Below are positions 33,493 through 41,459 of a DNA stretch of 64,000 bases, in pieces. The position numbers were made by a program, and so were the translations under genes. The notes beneath the pieces were generated by a model. It was not told where the DNA came from and did no database searches. It saw nothing but the letters and a program-made list of their open reading frames with translations. Source of the DNA: Streptomyces ortus. GTDB lineage: Bacteria > Actinomycetota > Actinomycetes > Streptomycetales > Streptomycetaceae. The DNA is taken from positions 3,015,264 to 3,079,263 of the forward strand of contig NZ_JAIFZO010000002.1 in the NCBI RefSeq assembly GCF_026341275.1, given 5' to 3'. Numbering within the stretch: position 1 is the first letter of the stretch; every line of letters starts with the position of its first letter.

Positions 33493-34251
33493 ATGACGAC
33501 CACCCTCGGGTCCGACTGGCAGGCCTGGCAGGAGAGCTGGGACCGGCAGCAGGAGTGCTACCTCCCGGACCGCGAGGAGCGGTTCCGGGTCATGCTCGAC
33601 ATGGTCGAGGCACTGGTGGGCCCCGAGCCGCGGGTCCTGGACCTCGCGTGCGGTACGGGAAGTATCACGGCCCGGCTCCTCGAAAGGTTCCCGAAGGCGG
33701 TCAGTACCGGTGTCGATCTCGATCCGGCGCTCCTGGCCATCGCCGAGGGCACGTTCGCGGGCGACGAGCGGGTCACGTTCGTCACGGCGGACCTCAAGGA
33801 CCCCGAGTGGGTCTCACTGCTGCCGTACGAGTCCTACGACGCGGTCCTCACCGCGACCGCGCTGCACTGGCTGCACGCTGAGCCGCTGGCGGTGCTGTAC
33901 GGGCAGGTCGCCGGGGTCGTCCGGGAGGGGGGCGTGTTCATGAACGCGGACCACATGGTCGATGAGACGACTCCGCTGATCAACGCGGCGGACCGGGCGC
34001 AGCGGCATGCGCGGTTGGAGGCGGCCACGGCGGCGGGGGCGCTCGACTGGGCGGCGTGGTGGCGGCTGGCCGCTGCGGATCCTGTGCTGGCCGAGCCGAC
34101 CGCGCGGCGGTTCGCGATCTACGGGGAGCATGCGGAGGGGGATACTCCGTCTGCCTCGTGGCATGTGGGGGCGCTGCGGGCGGCGGGGTTCGGGGAGGCG
34201 CGGGAGGTGTGGCGGTCGCCGTCCGACGCGCTGGTCCTCGCCGTCCGGTAG
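33493..34251 (+). CDS. Class I SAM-dependent methyltransferase
   Basis: 252 residues from ATG 33493, preceded by GGAGGGGAAAGGGG. SAM-binding motif I is RVLDLACGTGSITARLL, motif II is GVDLDPALLAIAEG, and VTADLKDPEW then SYDAVLTATALHWL follow, as in the methyltransferase 11/25 families. The substrate is unknown. It is divergent from the CGNR regulator (98 bp between starts), which may control it. Confidence 0.85.
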   Translation: MTTTLGSDWQAWQESWDRQQECYLPDREERFRVMLDMVEALVGPEPRVLDLACGTGSITARLLERFPKAVSTGVDLDPALLAIAEGTFAGDERVTFVTADLKDPEWVSLLPYESYDAVLTATALHWLHAEPLAVLYGQVAGVVREGGVFMNADHMVDETTPLINAADRAQRHARLEAATAAGALDWAAWWRLAAADPVLAEPTARRFAIYGEHAEGDTPSASWHVGALRAAGFGEAREVWRSPSDALVLAVR

Positions 34252-34263
34252 CCGATATTCCTC

Positions 34264-34370
34264 GCCCCCGCCGCCCCTTCCCGTTCCCGACCACTCATGG
34301 GGGCTGCGCCCCCTCGCCCCCCTATCGCGCTTCGCGCTCGTCCTCAAACGCCGGACGGGCTGGAGGGGTC
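34264..34370. repeat. Intergenic hairpin repeat, family B
   Basis: A GGGGGCTGCGCCCCC hairpin near 34299, then TCGCGCTTCGCGCTCG, then TCCTCAAACGCCGGACGGGC. It lies between the convergent methyltransferase and ABC ATPase genes and is a close relative of the 546, 43780 and 46490 copies, here with only one ACGCCGGACGGGCTG unit. Confidence 0.8.
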
Positions 34371-34371
34371 G

Positions 34372-35181
34372 CTACAGGACCTTTGACAGGAACGACTGTG
34401 TGCGTTCGTGGCGGGGGTTCGTGAGGACCTCTCTGGGGTGGCCCGACTCGACCACGACTCCCTCGTCCATGAAGACCAGCGAATCGCCGACCTCCCGGGC
34501 GAAGCCCATCTCGTGGGTGACGACCACCATCGTCATGCCCGACTCCGCGAGGTCGCGCATGACGTCGAGGACGTCACCCACGAGTTCCGGGTCGAGCGCG
34601 GACGTCGGCTCGTCGAACAGCATCAGCTTCGGTTCCATCGCGAGGGCCCGCGCGATCGCGACCCGCTGCTGCTGGCCGCCGGAGAGCTGCGAGGGGTAGT
34701 TGCCCGCCTTGTCGGCCAGCCCGACCCGCTCCAGGAGCTGGCCCGCACGCTCGCGCGCCTGCGCCTTGCTCGCGCCCTTGACCTGGACCGGCGCCTCCAT
34801 GACGTTCTCCAGGGCCGTCATGTGCGGGAACAGGTTGAAGCGCTGGAACACCATGCCGATGTCCCGCCGCTTCAGCGCGACCTCACTGTCCTTGAGCTCG
34901 TACAGCTTGTCGCCCTTCTGGCGGTAGCCGACCAGCTCCCCGTCGACGTACAGCCGCCCGGCGTTCACCTTCTCCAGATGGTTGATGCACCGCAGGAACG
35001 TCGACTTGCCCGACCCTGACGGACCGATCAGGCAGAAGACCTCGCCGGGCCTCACTTCGAGGTCGATGCCCTTGAGGACCTCGACCGGGCCGAAGGACTT
35101 GTGGACGCCCTCGGCCTTCACCATCGCCGTACCGGAGGCCGTTCCGGTCGCGCTCTTGGTCACGTTCGCGTCGGCGGTCAT
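34372..35181 (-). CDS. Polar amino-acid ABC transporter ATP-binding protein
   Basis: 269 residues from ATG 35181 (GGAGGAGTGAG upstream). Walker A is GPSGSGKST, Q-loop FQRFNLFPHMTALENV, signature LSGGQQQRVAIARAL, Walker B LMLFDEPTSALDPE and the H-loop VVVTHEMGFAREV: a complete GlnQ/HisP-type ATPase. It powers the import system formed with the permease and binding protein upstream. It overlaps the permease by ATGA. The substrate class is amino acids; the exact one is not set. Confidence 0.95.
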   Translation of the reverse strand: MTADANVTKSATGTASGTAMVKAEGVHKSFGPVEVLKGIDLEVRPGEVFCLIGPSGSGKSTFLRCINHLEKVNAGRLYVDGELVGYRQKGDKLYELKDSEVALKRRDIGMVFQRFNLFPHMTALENVMEAPVQVKGASKAQARERAGQLLERVGLADKAGNYPSQLSGGQQQRVAIARALAMEPKLMLFDEPTSALDPELVGDVLDVMRDLAESGMTMVVVTHEMGFAREVGDSLVFMDEGVVVESGHPREVLTNPRHERTQSFLSKVL

Positions 35182-36122
35182 GCGCTCACTCCTCCGCCCG
35201 AGCGGTTGGACAGGGACAGCACGTTCGCCTTGATCCTCTGGAACGGCGTGGCAGGCAGCGCGCGGCTCGAACCGCGGGCGTAGTACCGCTCGATGTAGTA
35301 CTGCCCGACGCTGAGCACCGAGGTCAGAACCAGGTACCAGGCGGCGGCCAGGAAGTACATCTCCACGGGTGCGCCCGACGACTGGCCGATGTCCTGTGCG
35401 TACCGGAACAGTTCGGCGAACTGGACCACCGACACCAGTGAGGTCGTCTTGAGCATGTTGATGACCTCGTTGCCCGTGGGGGGCACGATCACGCGCATCG
35501 CCTGCGGGATCACGATCCGCCGCAGGGTCTTGCCGTGGCTCATGCCCAGGGCGTGCGAGGCCTCCGTCTGGCCCTCGTCGACCGAGAGCAGACCCGCGCG
35601 GCAGATCTCCGCCATGTACGCGGCCTCGTTCAGACCGAGCCCGAGGAGCGCCGTCAGCAGCGGCGTCATGAAGCTCGACCAGTAGTCCTTGTAGATCGGA
35701 CCGAGGTTGATGTACTGGAAGACCAGGCCCAGGTTGAACCAGACCACGAGCTGCACCAGGACCGGGGTGCCCCGGAAGAACCAGATGTAGAACCACGCGA
35801 TCGACGAGGTCACCGGGTTCTTCGACAGGCGCATCACCGCGAGGAGGATGCCGCCCGCGATGCCGATCACCATCGACAGCACGGTGAGCAGCATCGTCTG
35901 CCCGACACCCTTGAGGATGCGGTCGTCGAAGAAGTAGTCCGGTACGGCACCCCAGTTGATCTTGCCCTGGGCGAACGCGTAGATGATCGAGACGAAGATC
36001 GCGATCGCGATGACGGCCGAGACGTAGCGCCCGTAGTGGCGGACCGGGATGGCCTTGATGGCCTCCGGACCGCCCGGGGGAGTGCTCTCGGGACCGGCCG
36101 TCTTGTCGATGTCAACAGTCAC
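35178..36122 (-). CDS. Polar amino-acid ABC transporter permease
   Basis: 314 residues of the HisM/GlnP type. A cytosolic N-terminal leader of about 35 residues precedes the membrane segments; the family motif PVLVQLVVWFNLGLV and the ATPase-contacting loop EASHALGMSHGKTLRRIVIPQAMRVIVPPTGNE (in outline) are visible. It probably works as a homodimer since only one permease gene is present. It lies 33 bp after the binding-protein gene and overlaps the ATPase gene. Confidence 0.94.
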   Translation of the reverse strand: MTVDIDKTAGPESTPPGGPEAIKAIPVRHYGRYVSAVIAIAIFVSIIYAFAQGKINWGAVPDYFFDDRILKGVGQTMLLTVLSMVIGIAGGILLAVMRLSKNPVTSSIAWFYIWFFRGTPVLVQLVVWFNLGLVFQYINLGPIYKDYWSSFMTPLLTALLGLGLNEAAYMAEICRAGLLSVDEGQTEASHALGMSHGKTLRRIVIPQAMRVIVPPTGNEVINMLKTTSLVSVVQFAELFRYAQDIGQSSGAPVEMYFLAAAWYLVLTSVLSVGQYYIERYYARGSSRALPATPFQRIKANVLSLSNRSGGGVSA

Positions 36123-36155
36123 GGATGTTGCCTTTCAGCGCCGCCGGCCACGCGG

Positions 36156-37118
36156 TCACTTGCCGCCGTTGAGGGTGGCTTCCTTCACGGCGCCCGCCTC
36201 GACGCCCCACTTCGCGATGATCTTGCCGTACTCACCGTTCTTGATGACCGCGTCGAGCGCGGCCTGCAGGGCGTCCCGCAGCTCGGTGTTCGACTTGGCG
36301 ACCGCGATGCCGTACGGGGCGGCCTCGACCTGCTCGCCGACGACCTCGAAGTCCTTGCCGCCACCCGAGGTCTTCGCCGCGTACGCCGCCACGGGGAAGT
36401 CCGAGGAACCGGCGTCGGCGCCACCGGCGCGCAGCCGGGTCTGGGCCTGCTGGTCGTTGTCGAAGGCCTCGATGGAGAGCTTCTTGCCGGCCGGACACTT
36501 CTTCGCCTGGGCCTTGGCGAGGTCGTTCGAGACCGTGTTGCGCTGCACCACGACCTTCTTGCCGCACAGGTCGTCCCAGGTCTTGATGGACTGGTCCGCG
36601 CCCTGCTTGGTGTAGATCGAGACGCCCGCGGTGAAGTAGTCGATGAAGTCGACGCCCTCGCCGACCTTCTTGCCGGTCTCGGCGTCGACACCCTCCTGGC
36701 GGTCCTTGGTGTCCGTCATCGCCGACATCGCGATGTCGTACCGCTTGGAGCGCAGGCCGGTGAGCAGCGTGTCGAAGGTGCCGTTCTCGAACTCGAACTT
36801 CACGCCGAGCTGCTTGCCCATGGCGTCGGCGAGATCGGGGTCGATGCCCACCGTCTTGCCCGAGTCGTCCTTGAACTCGACCGGCGCGTACGCGATGTCC
36901 GAGCCGACCTTGATGACGCCCTTGTCACGGACGGCCTTGGGCAGCTTGTCGGCCAGCGGGGCCGCGCTGGAGTCAGCGGTGCCGGAGCCGCCGCTGTCCT
37001 TGTCCTTGGTCTGGTCACCGCAGCCGGTGAGCAGCAGGGCGCCTGCGACCGCGATCGCACCGACCGCGGCTATCCGGGACTGCGCGGCGGTCGTACGACG
37101 GGTGGAGCGTGCGGTCAT
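36156..37118 (-). CDS. Amino-acid ABC transporter substrate-binding lipoprotein
   Basis: 320 residues from ATG 37118 (GGAGGAAC upstream). Lipoprotein signal with lipobox ALLLTGC (Cys33), an Asp/Ser/Gly linker, then an SBP family 3 domain: IKVGSDIAYAPVEFKDDSGKTVGIDPDLADAMGKQLGV, RYDIAMSAMTDTKDRQEGVD, QRNTVSNDLAKAQAKKC (in outline). It captures a polar amino acid, perhaps glutamate or a related one, at the outer membrane face. It is first gene of a three-gene operon and the usual place for regulation. Confidence 0.94.
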   Translation of the reverse strand: MTARSTRRTTAAQSRIAAVGAIAVAGALLLTGCGDQTKDKDSGGSGTADSSAAPLADKLPKAVRDKGVIKVGSDIAYAPVEFKDDSGKTVGIDPDLADAMGKQLGVKFEFENGTFDTLLTGLRSKRYDIAMSAMTDTKDRQEGVDAETGKKVGEGVDFIDYFTAGVSIYTKQGADQSIKTWDDLCGKKVVVQRNTVSNDLAKAQAKKCPAGKKLSIEAFDNDQQAQTRLRAGGADAGSSDFPVAAYAAKTSGGGKDFEVVGEQVEAAPYGIAVAKSNTELRDALQAALDAVIKNGEYGKIIAKWGVEAGAVKEATLNGGK

Positions 37119-37777
37119 GGTGGGTTCCTCCGGCGGGTGGGTGGAGTTGCCGATGGGTCGGCAGGAGCCGATGGGTCGACGAGAACACACACCTTCGGGT
37201 GTCGCGACCTCGTGTGATTAGGGCATCTTGCCATTCGGACTCGTCCCTTCAGGGTGCCCGCCATGTCAAAATCGGATAACGGGTGACCCCCTAACCGGAC
37301 CGAGACGGTCCGGCTCGACCGGATCTTGTGCGGAAAACCTCCGCGAGGGCCGGAGGATCTTCTGCGGATCCACCGATACGAGCGTTCACATCTGCGCATG
37401 TGCGACACCATTGCGTCTATCGGTGGATTGTTCGTGAAGTGGGCTTGTTCGATGCATTCGGCCATGAGTCATGTCACCGGTATGTGGCCTTCGTGCTCCG
37501 GTATACGGCCTCTGGGTGCCCGTTGTGCGGACCTCGGCCCTCCGGTGTGCGAGCTTCGGCCGCCCACGTGTGACCTTCGCTCCACGGACTCGTCCGCGGT
37601 GCGGTCCGTCCGGTAAGAAGGATCCTTACACCCCTCATCCGGGGCTCAGGGCGCGTGTGCGGCGCGCCCGTCGCGCATGTTCCGTACTTAACAGTCATCA
37701 GGGACATGTGCGGTGCCCGCCCGCCCCTCACCAGGGGTGGCAACCCTCAACCATGAAGACTTAAGGGGTAAAACAAA
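37119..37777. other. 659-bp divergent intergenic region with a palindrome
   Basis: No convincing gene is present. It holds the promoters of the amino-acid transporter (leftward) and malic enzyme (rightward). A palindrome CCGGACCG-AGA-CGGTCCGG at 37295-37313 could be a regulator site or a leader hairpin, about 177 bp upstream of the binding-protein start. The stretch 37480-37620 has loose repeats of a CTCCGGT/CTTCGGCC kind without clear meaning. Confidence 0.6.
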
Positions 37778-39001
37778 GTGGCAGCGGAGATCGTCAATCC
37801 TCGCAGCGACAGCAGTACGGATCAGGACGGCGGGGCCGAGCCCCTCGATTCCTTCGACCCGGCGTTCGCGCTGCACCGTGGCGGGAAGATGGCCGTGCAG
37901 GCCACCGTGCCCGTCCGTGACAAGGACGACCTGTCCCTCGCGTACACGCCCGGCGTCGCGAAGGTCTGCACGGCCATCGCGGAGCAGCCGGAACTCGTCC
38001 ACGACTACACGTGGAAGTCGTCCGTGGTCGCCGTCGTGACGGACGGGACCGCCGTGCTCGGTCTCGGTGACATCGGGCCCGAGGCCTCGCTCCCCGTCAT
38101 GGAGGGCAAGGCGATCCTGTTCAAGCAGTTCGGCGGGGTCGACGCCGTGCCGATCGCGCTGGCCTGCACGGGCGTCGACGAGATCGTCGAGACCGTCGTG
38201 CGGCTCGCGCCGTCCTTCGGCGGCGTGAATCTGGAGGACATCTCGGCACCCCGGTGCTTCGAGATCGAGCGCCAGTTGCAGGAGCGGCTCGACATTCCCG
38301 TCTTCCACGACGACCAGCACGGTACTGCCGTCGTCACGCTGGCGGCCCTGCGGAACGCGGCGCGGCTGACCGGGCGCTCGCTCGGCCAGCTGCGGGCCGT
38401 GATCTCGGGCGCCGGCGCGGCCGGGGTCGCCATCGCCAAGTTCCTGCTCGAGGCGGGGCTCGGGGATGTCGCCGTCGCGGACCGCAAGGGGATCGTGTCG
38501 ACCGACCGGGACGATCTGACCCCGGTCAAGCGGGACCTCGCGGTCATGACCAACAAGGCGGGTCTCTCCGGCTCGCTGGAGGCCGCGCTCGCGGGGGCCG
38601 ACGTCTTCATCGGCGTCTCCGGCGGTACGGTGCCGGAGCCGGCCGTGGCCTCCATGGCGGAGGGTGCGTTCGTGTTCGCCATGGCGAATCCGACTCCCGA
38701 GGTGCACCCCGATGTCGCGCACAAGTACGCGGCTGTTGTCGCCACCGGGCGGTCGGACTATCCGAACCAGATCAACAACGTGCTGGCGTTCCCCGGGATC
38801 TTCGCGGGGGCGCTGCAGGTGCGGGCCTCTCGGATCACCGAGGGGATGAAGATCGCCGCGGCCGAGGCGTTGGCTGCGGTCGTCGGGGACGACCTTGCCG
38901 CGGACTATGTGATCCCGTCGCCGTTCGACGAGCGGGTCGCTCCGGCGGTCACGGCGGCGGTTGCGGCGGCGGCGCGGGCGGAGGGGGTGGCGCGGCGCTA
39001 G
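37778..39001 (+). CDS. Malic enzyme (malate oxidoreductase, decarboxylating)
   Basis: 407 residues of the short bacterial malic enzyme class. Motifs: DLSLAYTPGVAKVCTAIAEQ, TDGTAVLGLGDIGPEASLPVMEGKA (in outline), the metal and catalytic stretch FHDDQHGTAVVTLAAL, the Rossmann loop ISGAGAAGVAIAKFLLEAG and FAMANPTPEV. It decarboxylates malate to pyruvate with NAD(P) reduction, feeding acetyl-CoA and reducing power. The cofactor is uncertain; from memory the S. coelicolor orthologue is reported as NADP-dependent. GTG start at 37778 after a weak AAGGGG. Confidence 0.93.
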   Translation: MAAEIVNPRSDSSTDQDGGAEPLDSFDPAFALHRGGKMAVQATVPVRDKDDLSLAYTPGVAKVCTAIAEQPELVHDYTWKSSVVAVVTDGTAVLGLGDIGPEASLPVMEGKAILFKQFGGVDAVPIALACTGVDEIVETVVRLAPSFGGVNLEDISAPRCFEIERQLQERLDIPVFHDDQHGTAVVTLAALRNAARLTGRSLGQLRAVISGAGAAGVAIAKFLLEAGLGDVAVADRKGIVSTDRDDLTPVKRDLAVMTNKAGLSGSLEAALAGADVFIGVSGGTVPEPAVASMAEGAFVFAMANPTPEVHPDVAHKYAAVVATGRSDYPNQINNVLAFPGIFAGALQVRASRITEGMKIAAAEALAAVVGDDLAADYVIPSPFDERVAPAVTAAVAAAARAEGVARR

Positions 39002-39491
39002 CGCCGCGTTTTTCTGGCCGGAGGCCAGGGGCCAGCGCTCGCTGACCCTGGCCGCGGGTGTGCGGTTGGCGGCTTCGGGCCCTGTCCTGGTGGGCGGGGC
39101 GAACCGTTTGCCGGAAGGTTTTTGCCGGGGTTCGGCCGGGTGGGTGGGTGGGTGGCGGCCGAGTGGAGGGTGCGCTGTTTCCTGCGCCCTTGCGGGGTGG
39201 GGGTGAGGGGAGTGTGGGGTGCGGTGGGTCGGGGCACCCGCGCCTCCCCGCGCCCCTGGGGTGGGGGTGGACGGGATGGCGTGGCGACCGACGTTCGGGG
39301 CCGGGGAACGGCGCTGTCTTTGTCTTTTAGGGGCGCGGGGAACGGCGCAGTAGTTGGAGGGCGCGGGGGGCGCTGTTTTCAAGGGGCGCGGGGAACTGCG
39401 CGATCTTTTTCGGGGGGAGGGGGCCGGAGGGACCTGTGTCACAGGGGGAGGGTGTTTCGGTGAGGGGGCGGCGCCGCCTAGGGTTCGGCAC
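39002..39491. repeat. 490-bp intergenic region with family A repeat boxes
   Basis: Boxes of the GGGGCGCGGGGAACGGCGCA type occur at 39330-39349 and, degenerate, at about 39298-39317 and 39383-39402, in the same orientation as the 5218 array. No coding sequence is credible. The end of the region carries a TAGGGT -10 box at 39479-39484 for the next gene. Confidence 0.75.
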
Positions 39492-40457
39492 ATGTTCGCC
39501 GCCTACGCCGCCCGTATCGACCGCGACCAGCCCCTGAACGGCCTTGAACTGGGTGACCGCCCCGCCCCCGCGCCACGCCCCGGCTGGACGACCGTGAACG
39601 TCAAGGCCGCCTCCCTGAACCATCACGACCTCTGGTCGCTGCGCGGGGTCGGCCTCGCCGAGGACAAGCTGCCGATGATCCTCGGCTGCGACGCCGCGGG
39701 GATCGACGAGGACGGCAACGAAGTCGTCCTGCACTCCGTCATCGGCCAGACGGGCCACGGGGTCGGCCCGAAGGAGCCACGCTCCATCCTCACCGAGCGC
39801 TACCAGGGCACCTTCGCGGAGCAGGTCTCGGTCCCCACCTGGAACGTCCTGCCCAAGCCCGCCGAGCTCTCCTTCGAAGAGGCGGCCTGCCTGCCCACCG
39901 CCTGGCTGACCGCGTACCGCATGCTCTTCACCAACGCGGGTGTACGCCCCGGTGACTCGGTTCTCGTCCAGGGAGCCGGCGGTGGTGTCGCCACGGCCGC
40001 GATCGCACTCGGGAAGGCGGCGGGGCTCCGCGTCTTCGCCACCAGCCGGGACGAGGCGAAGCGCAAGCGCGCCCTGGAACTCGGTGCCGTCGAAGCCCTG
40101 GAGTCCGGCGCCCGCCTGCCGCACCGCGTGGACGCCGTCATCGAGACCGTCGGCGCCGCCACCTGGTCCCACTCGGTCAAGTCCCTGAAGCCGGGCGGCA
40201 CCCTGGTCATCTCGGGTGCCACCAGCGGTGACCGGCCCCCGCACGCCGAACTGACCCGCATCTTCTTCCTCGAACTCAAGGTCGTCGGTTCCACGATGGG
40301 CACGAAGGACGAGCTGGAGGATCTGCTGTCCTTCTGCGCCGCCACCGGCGTACGCCCCGTCATCGACGAGGTCCTCCTGCTGGACCGGGCCCGTGAGGGC
40401 TTCGAGCGGATGGAGTCCGGCGGACTCTTCGGCAAGGTCGTGCTCACCGCCTCCTGA
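39492..40457 (+). CDS. MDR-superfamily zinc-type/quinone oxidoreductase
   Basis: 321 residues. GroES-like N-terminal domain (AASLNHHDLWSLRGVG; PMILGCDAAGIDEDG) and a Rossmann domain (GDSVLVQGAGGGVATAAIALGKAAG) with AVIETVGAATWSHSVKSLKPGGTLVISG. It should be an NAD(P)H-dependent alcohol dehydrogenase or quinone reductase. The structural zinc cysteine cluster is missing, favouring the quinone-reductase side. TAGGGT ends 7 bases before the ATG at 39492 and there is no ribosome binding site, so the mRNA is probably leaderless. Confidence 0.85.
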   Translation: MFAAYAARIDRDQPLNGLELGDRPAPAPRPGWTTVNVKAASLNHHDLWSLRGVGLAEDKLPMILGCDAAGIDEDGNEVVLHSVIGQTGHGVGPKEPRSILTERYQGTFAEQVSVPTWNVLPKPAELSFEEAACLPTAWLTAYRMLFTNAGVRPGDSVLVQGAGGGVATAAIALGKAAGLRVFATSRDEAKRKRALELGAVEALESGARLPHRVDAVIETVGAATWSHSVKSLKPGGTLVISGATSGDRPPHAELTRIFFLELKVVGSTMGTKDELEDLLSFCAATGVRPVIDEVLLLDRAREGFERMESGGLFGKVVLTAS

Positions 40458-40521
40458 CACCCCTGACCTGACGTCCGACACCTCACGGCTCCGCCATCCC
40501 TCTGCCACCTCTCCATAGGTC

Positions 40522-40565
40522 GTCAACCGGCGTTGACATTTTCTGGTGTGTCAATCTAAGTTGAC
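40522..40565. promoter_or_regulatory. Double palindromic operator over a leaderless promoter
   Basis: GTCAACCGGCGTTGAC at 40522-40537 is a perfect 6-bp inverted repeat with a 4-nt centre; GTCAATCTAAGTTGAC at 40550-40565 is a near copy. Their centres are 28 bp apart. The first overlaps a TTGACA -35 (40533-40538), the second a TAAGTT -10 (40557-40562) that ends six bases before the ATG at 40569. This arrangement is what a repressor of this promoter would need. Confidence 0.7.
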
Positions 40566-40568
40566 GTC

Positions 40569-40778
40569 ATGACCGAAGCAACGGATCTCGCCGAGCGCGC
40601 GGGCGACCGCGATCCGCGGATCGGGCTGCGGGCCGTCTCCGCGTTGCGGCGGCTCCTGGAGCAGCTCGAAGCGGTACAGGTGCGCAGCGCGCGCCAACAG
40701 GGCTGGTCGTGGCAGGAGATCGCCGCGGAACTGGGTGTCAGCAGGCAGGCCGTGCACAAGAAGTACGGGAGGCAGTGA
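40569..40778 (+). CDS. Small HTH DNA-binding protein, probable autorepressor
   Basis: 69 residues. After a helical N-terminal half (ISALRRLLEQLEAVQVRSAR type), the C-terminus is a helix-turn-helix: GWSWQEIAAELGVSRQAVHKKYG. The minimal size suggests a dimer bound through the helical part. The gene starts six bases after a -10 box and its operator-like palindromes lie over that promoter, so it probably represses itself. Its TGA shares one base with the ATG of the next gene (TGATG). Confidence 0.82.
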   Translation: MTEATDLAERAGDRDPRIGLRAVSALRRLLEQLEAVQVRSARQQGWSWQEIAAELGVSRQAVHKKYGRQ

Positions 40779-41359
40779 TGTTCGAACGGTTCACCAAGGA
40801 CGCCCGCGCGGTGGTCCTCGGCGCGGTCGGCCACGCCGAGCGCCTGGACGCCGAGACGGTCGACGAACAGCACCTACTGCTGGCGCTCCTCGACCGCGAG
40901 GCCAGCCGCGCGTCGTTCGCCCTGACGTCACTGGGACTCGGAGGGCGCAGGGAGTCCGTCCGGCGGGCTCTGGCCGAGGCCCGCCGACGCGGCGGCCTCT
41001 CCCGCGCCGACGCCGAAGCTCTCTCGGGGCTGGGCATCGACGTCTCGGCGATCGTCTCCCGCGTCGAGGAGGCCCATGGCGAGGGCGCCTTGGAGCCTGC
41101 CGCCCAGGGGAACGGCAAAGGGTGGTGGGCCGGTTTCGTCGGCCAGCGGCGTCCTTTCGCCCGCGGTGCCAAGGACGTCCTCACCGAGTCACTGCGCATG
41201 GCCCTCGCCCGGAAGGATCGGCACATCGGCGACGAACATCTCCTCCTTGCCCTCACCGCCCGCCCCGGCGTCCCGTCGGAGGTCCTGGCCGACCACGGCG
41301 TGACCTATGTGGCGCTGCGGCGCGTGCTGTACGGCGGGGGAGAGGCGAAGGCGGGCTGA
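40778..41359 (+). CDS. Stand-alone Clp N-terminal domain protein (two Clp_N repeats)
   Basis: 193 residues with two Clp_N repeats and no AAA+ ATPase. Repeat 1: FTKDARAVVLGAVGHAERLD and DEQHLLLALLDREASRA (about 4-60). Repeat 2: LTESLRMALARKDRHIGDEHLLLALTARPG (about 130-160). In ClpA/ClpC this domain binds adaptors and substrates; a free copy could be an adaptor, decoy or stress sensor, as for ClpS-like or MecA-like modulators. It is translationally coupled to the HTH gene upstream, so the pair is likely a regulator and its modulator. Confidence 0.85.
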   Translation: MFERFTKDARAVVLGAVGHAERLDAETVDEQHLLLALLDREASRASFALTSLGLGGRRESVRRALAEARRRGGLSRADAEALSGLGIDVSAIVSRVEEAHGEGALEPAAQGNGKGWWAGFVGQRRPFARGAKDVLTESLRMALARKDRHIGDEHLLLALTARPGVPSEVLADHGVTYVALRRVLYGGGEAKAG

Positions 41360-41408
41360 GAGGGCGCAGAGGGTGGCGGGGAGGCGAGGCGGTCCGTTCC
41401 TGGGCCGC

Positions 41409-41459
41409 CTCGGCCGTGCTCAGCCCTCGGCCGTGTTCAGCCCTCGGCCGTGTTCAGCC
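41409..41459. repeat. Three tandem 17-bp repeats
   Basis: CTCGGCCGTGCTCAGCC at 41409-41425 is followed by two copies of CTCGGCCGTGTTCAGCC at 41426-41442 and 41443-41459. The last copy runs into the stop codon of the PadR gene (TGA at 41454-41456 on the minus strand). The unit count may vary between strains. Confidence 0.9.
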
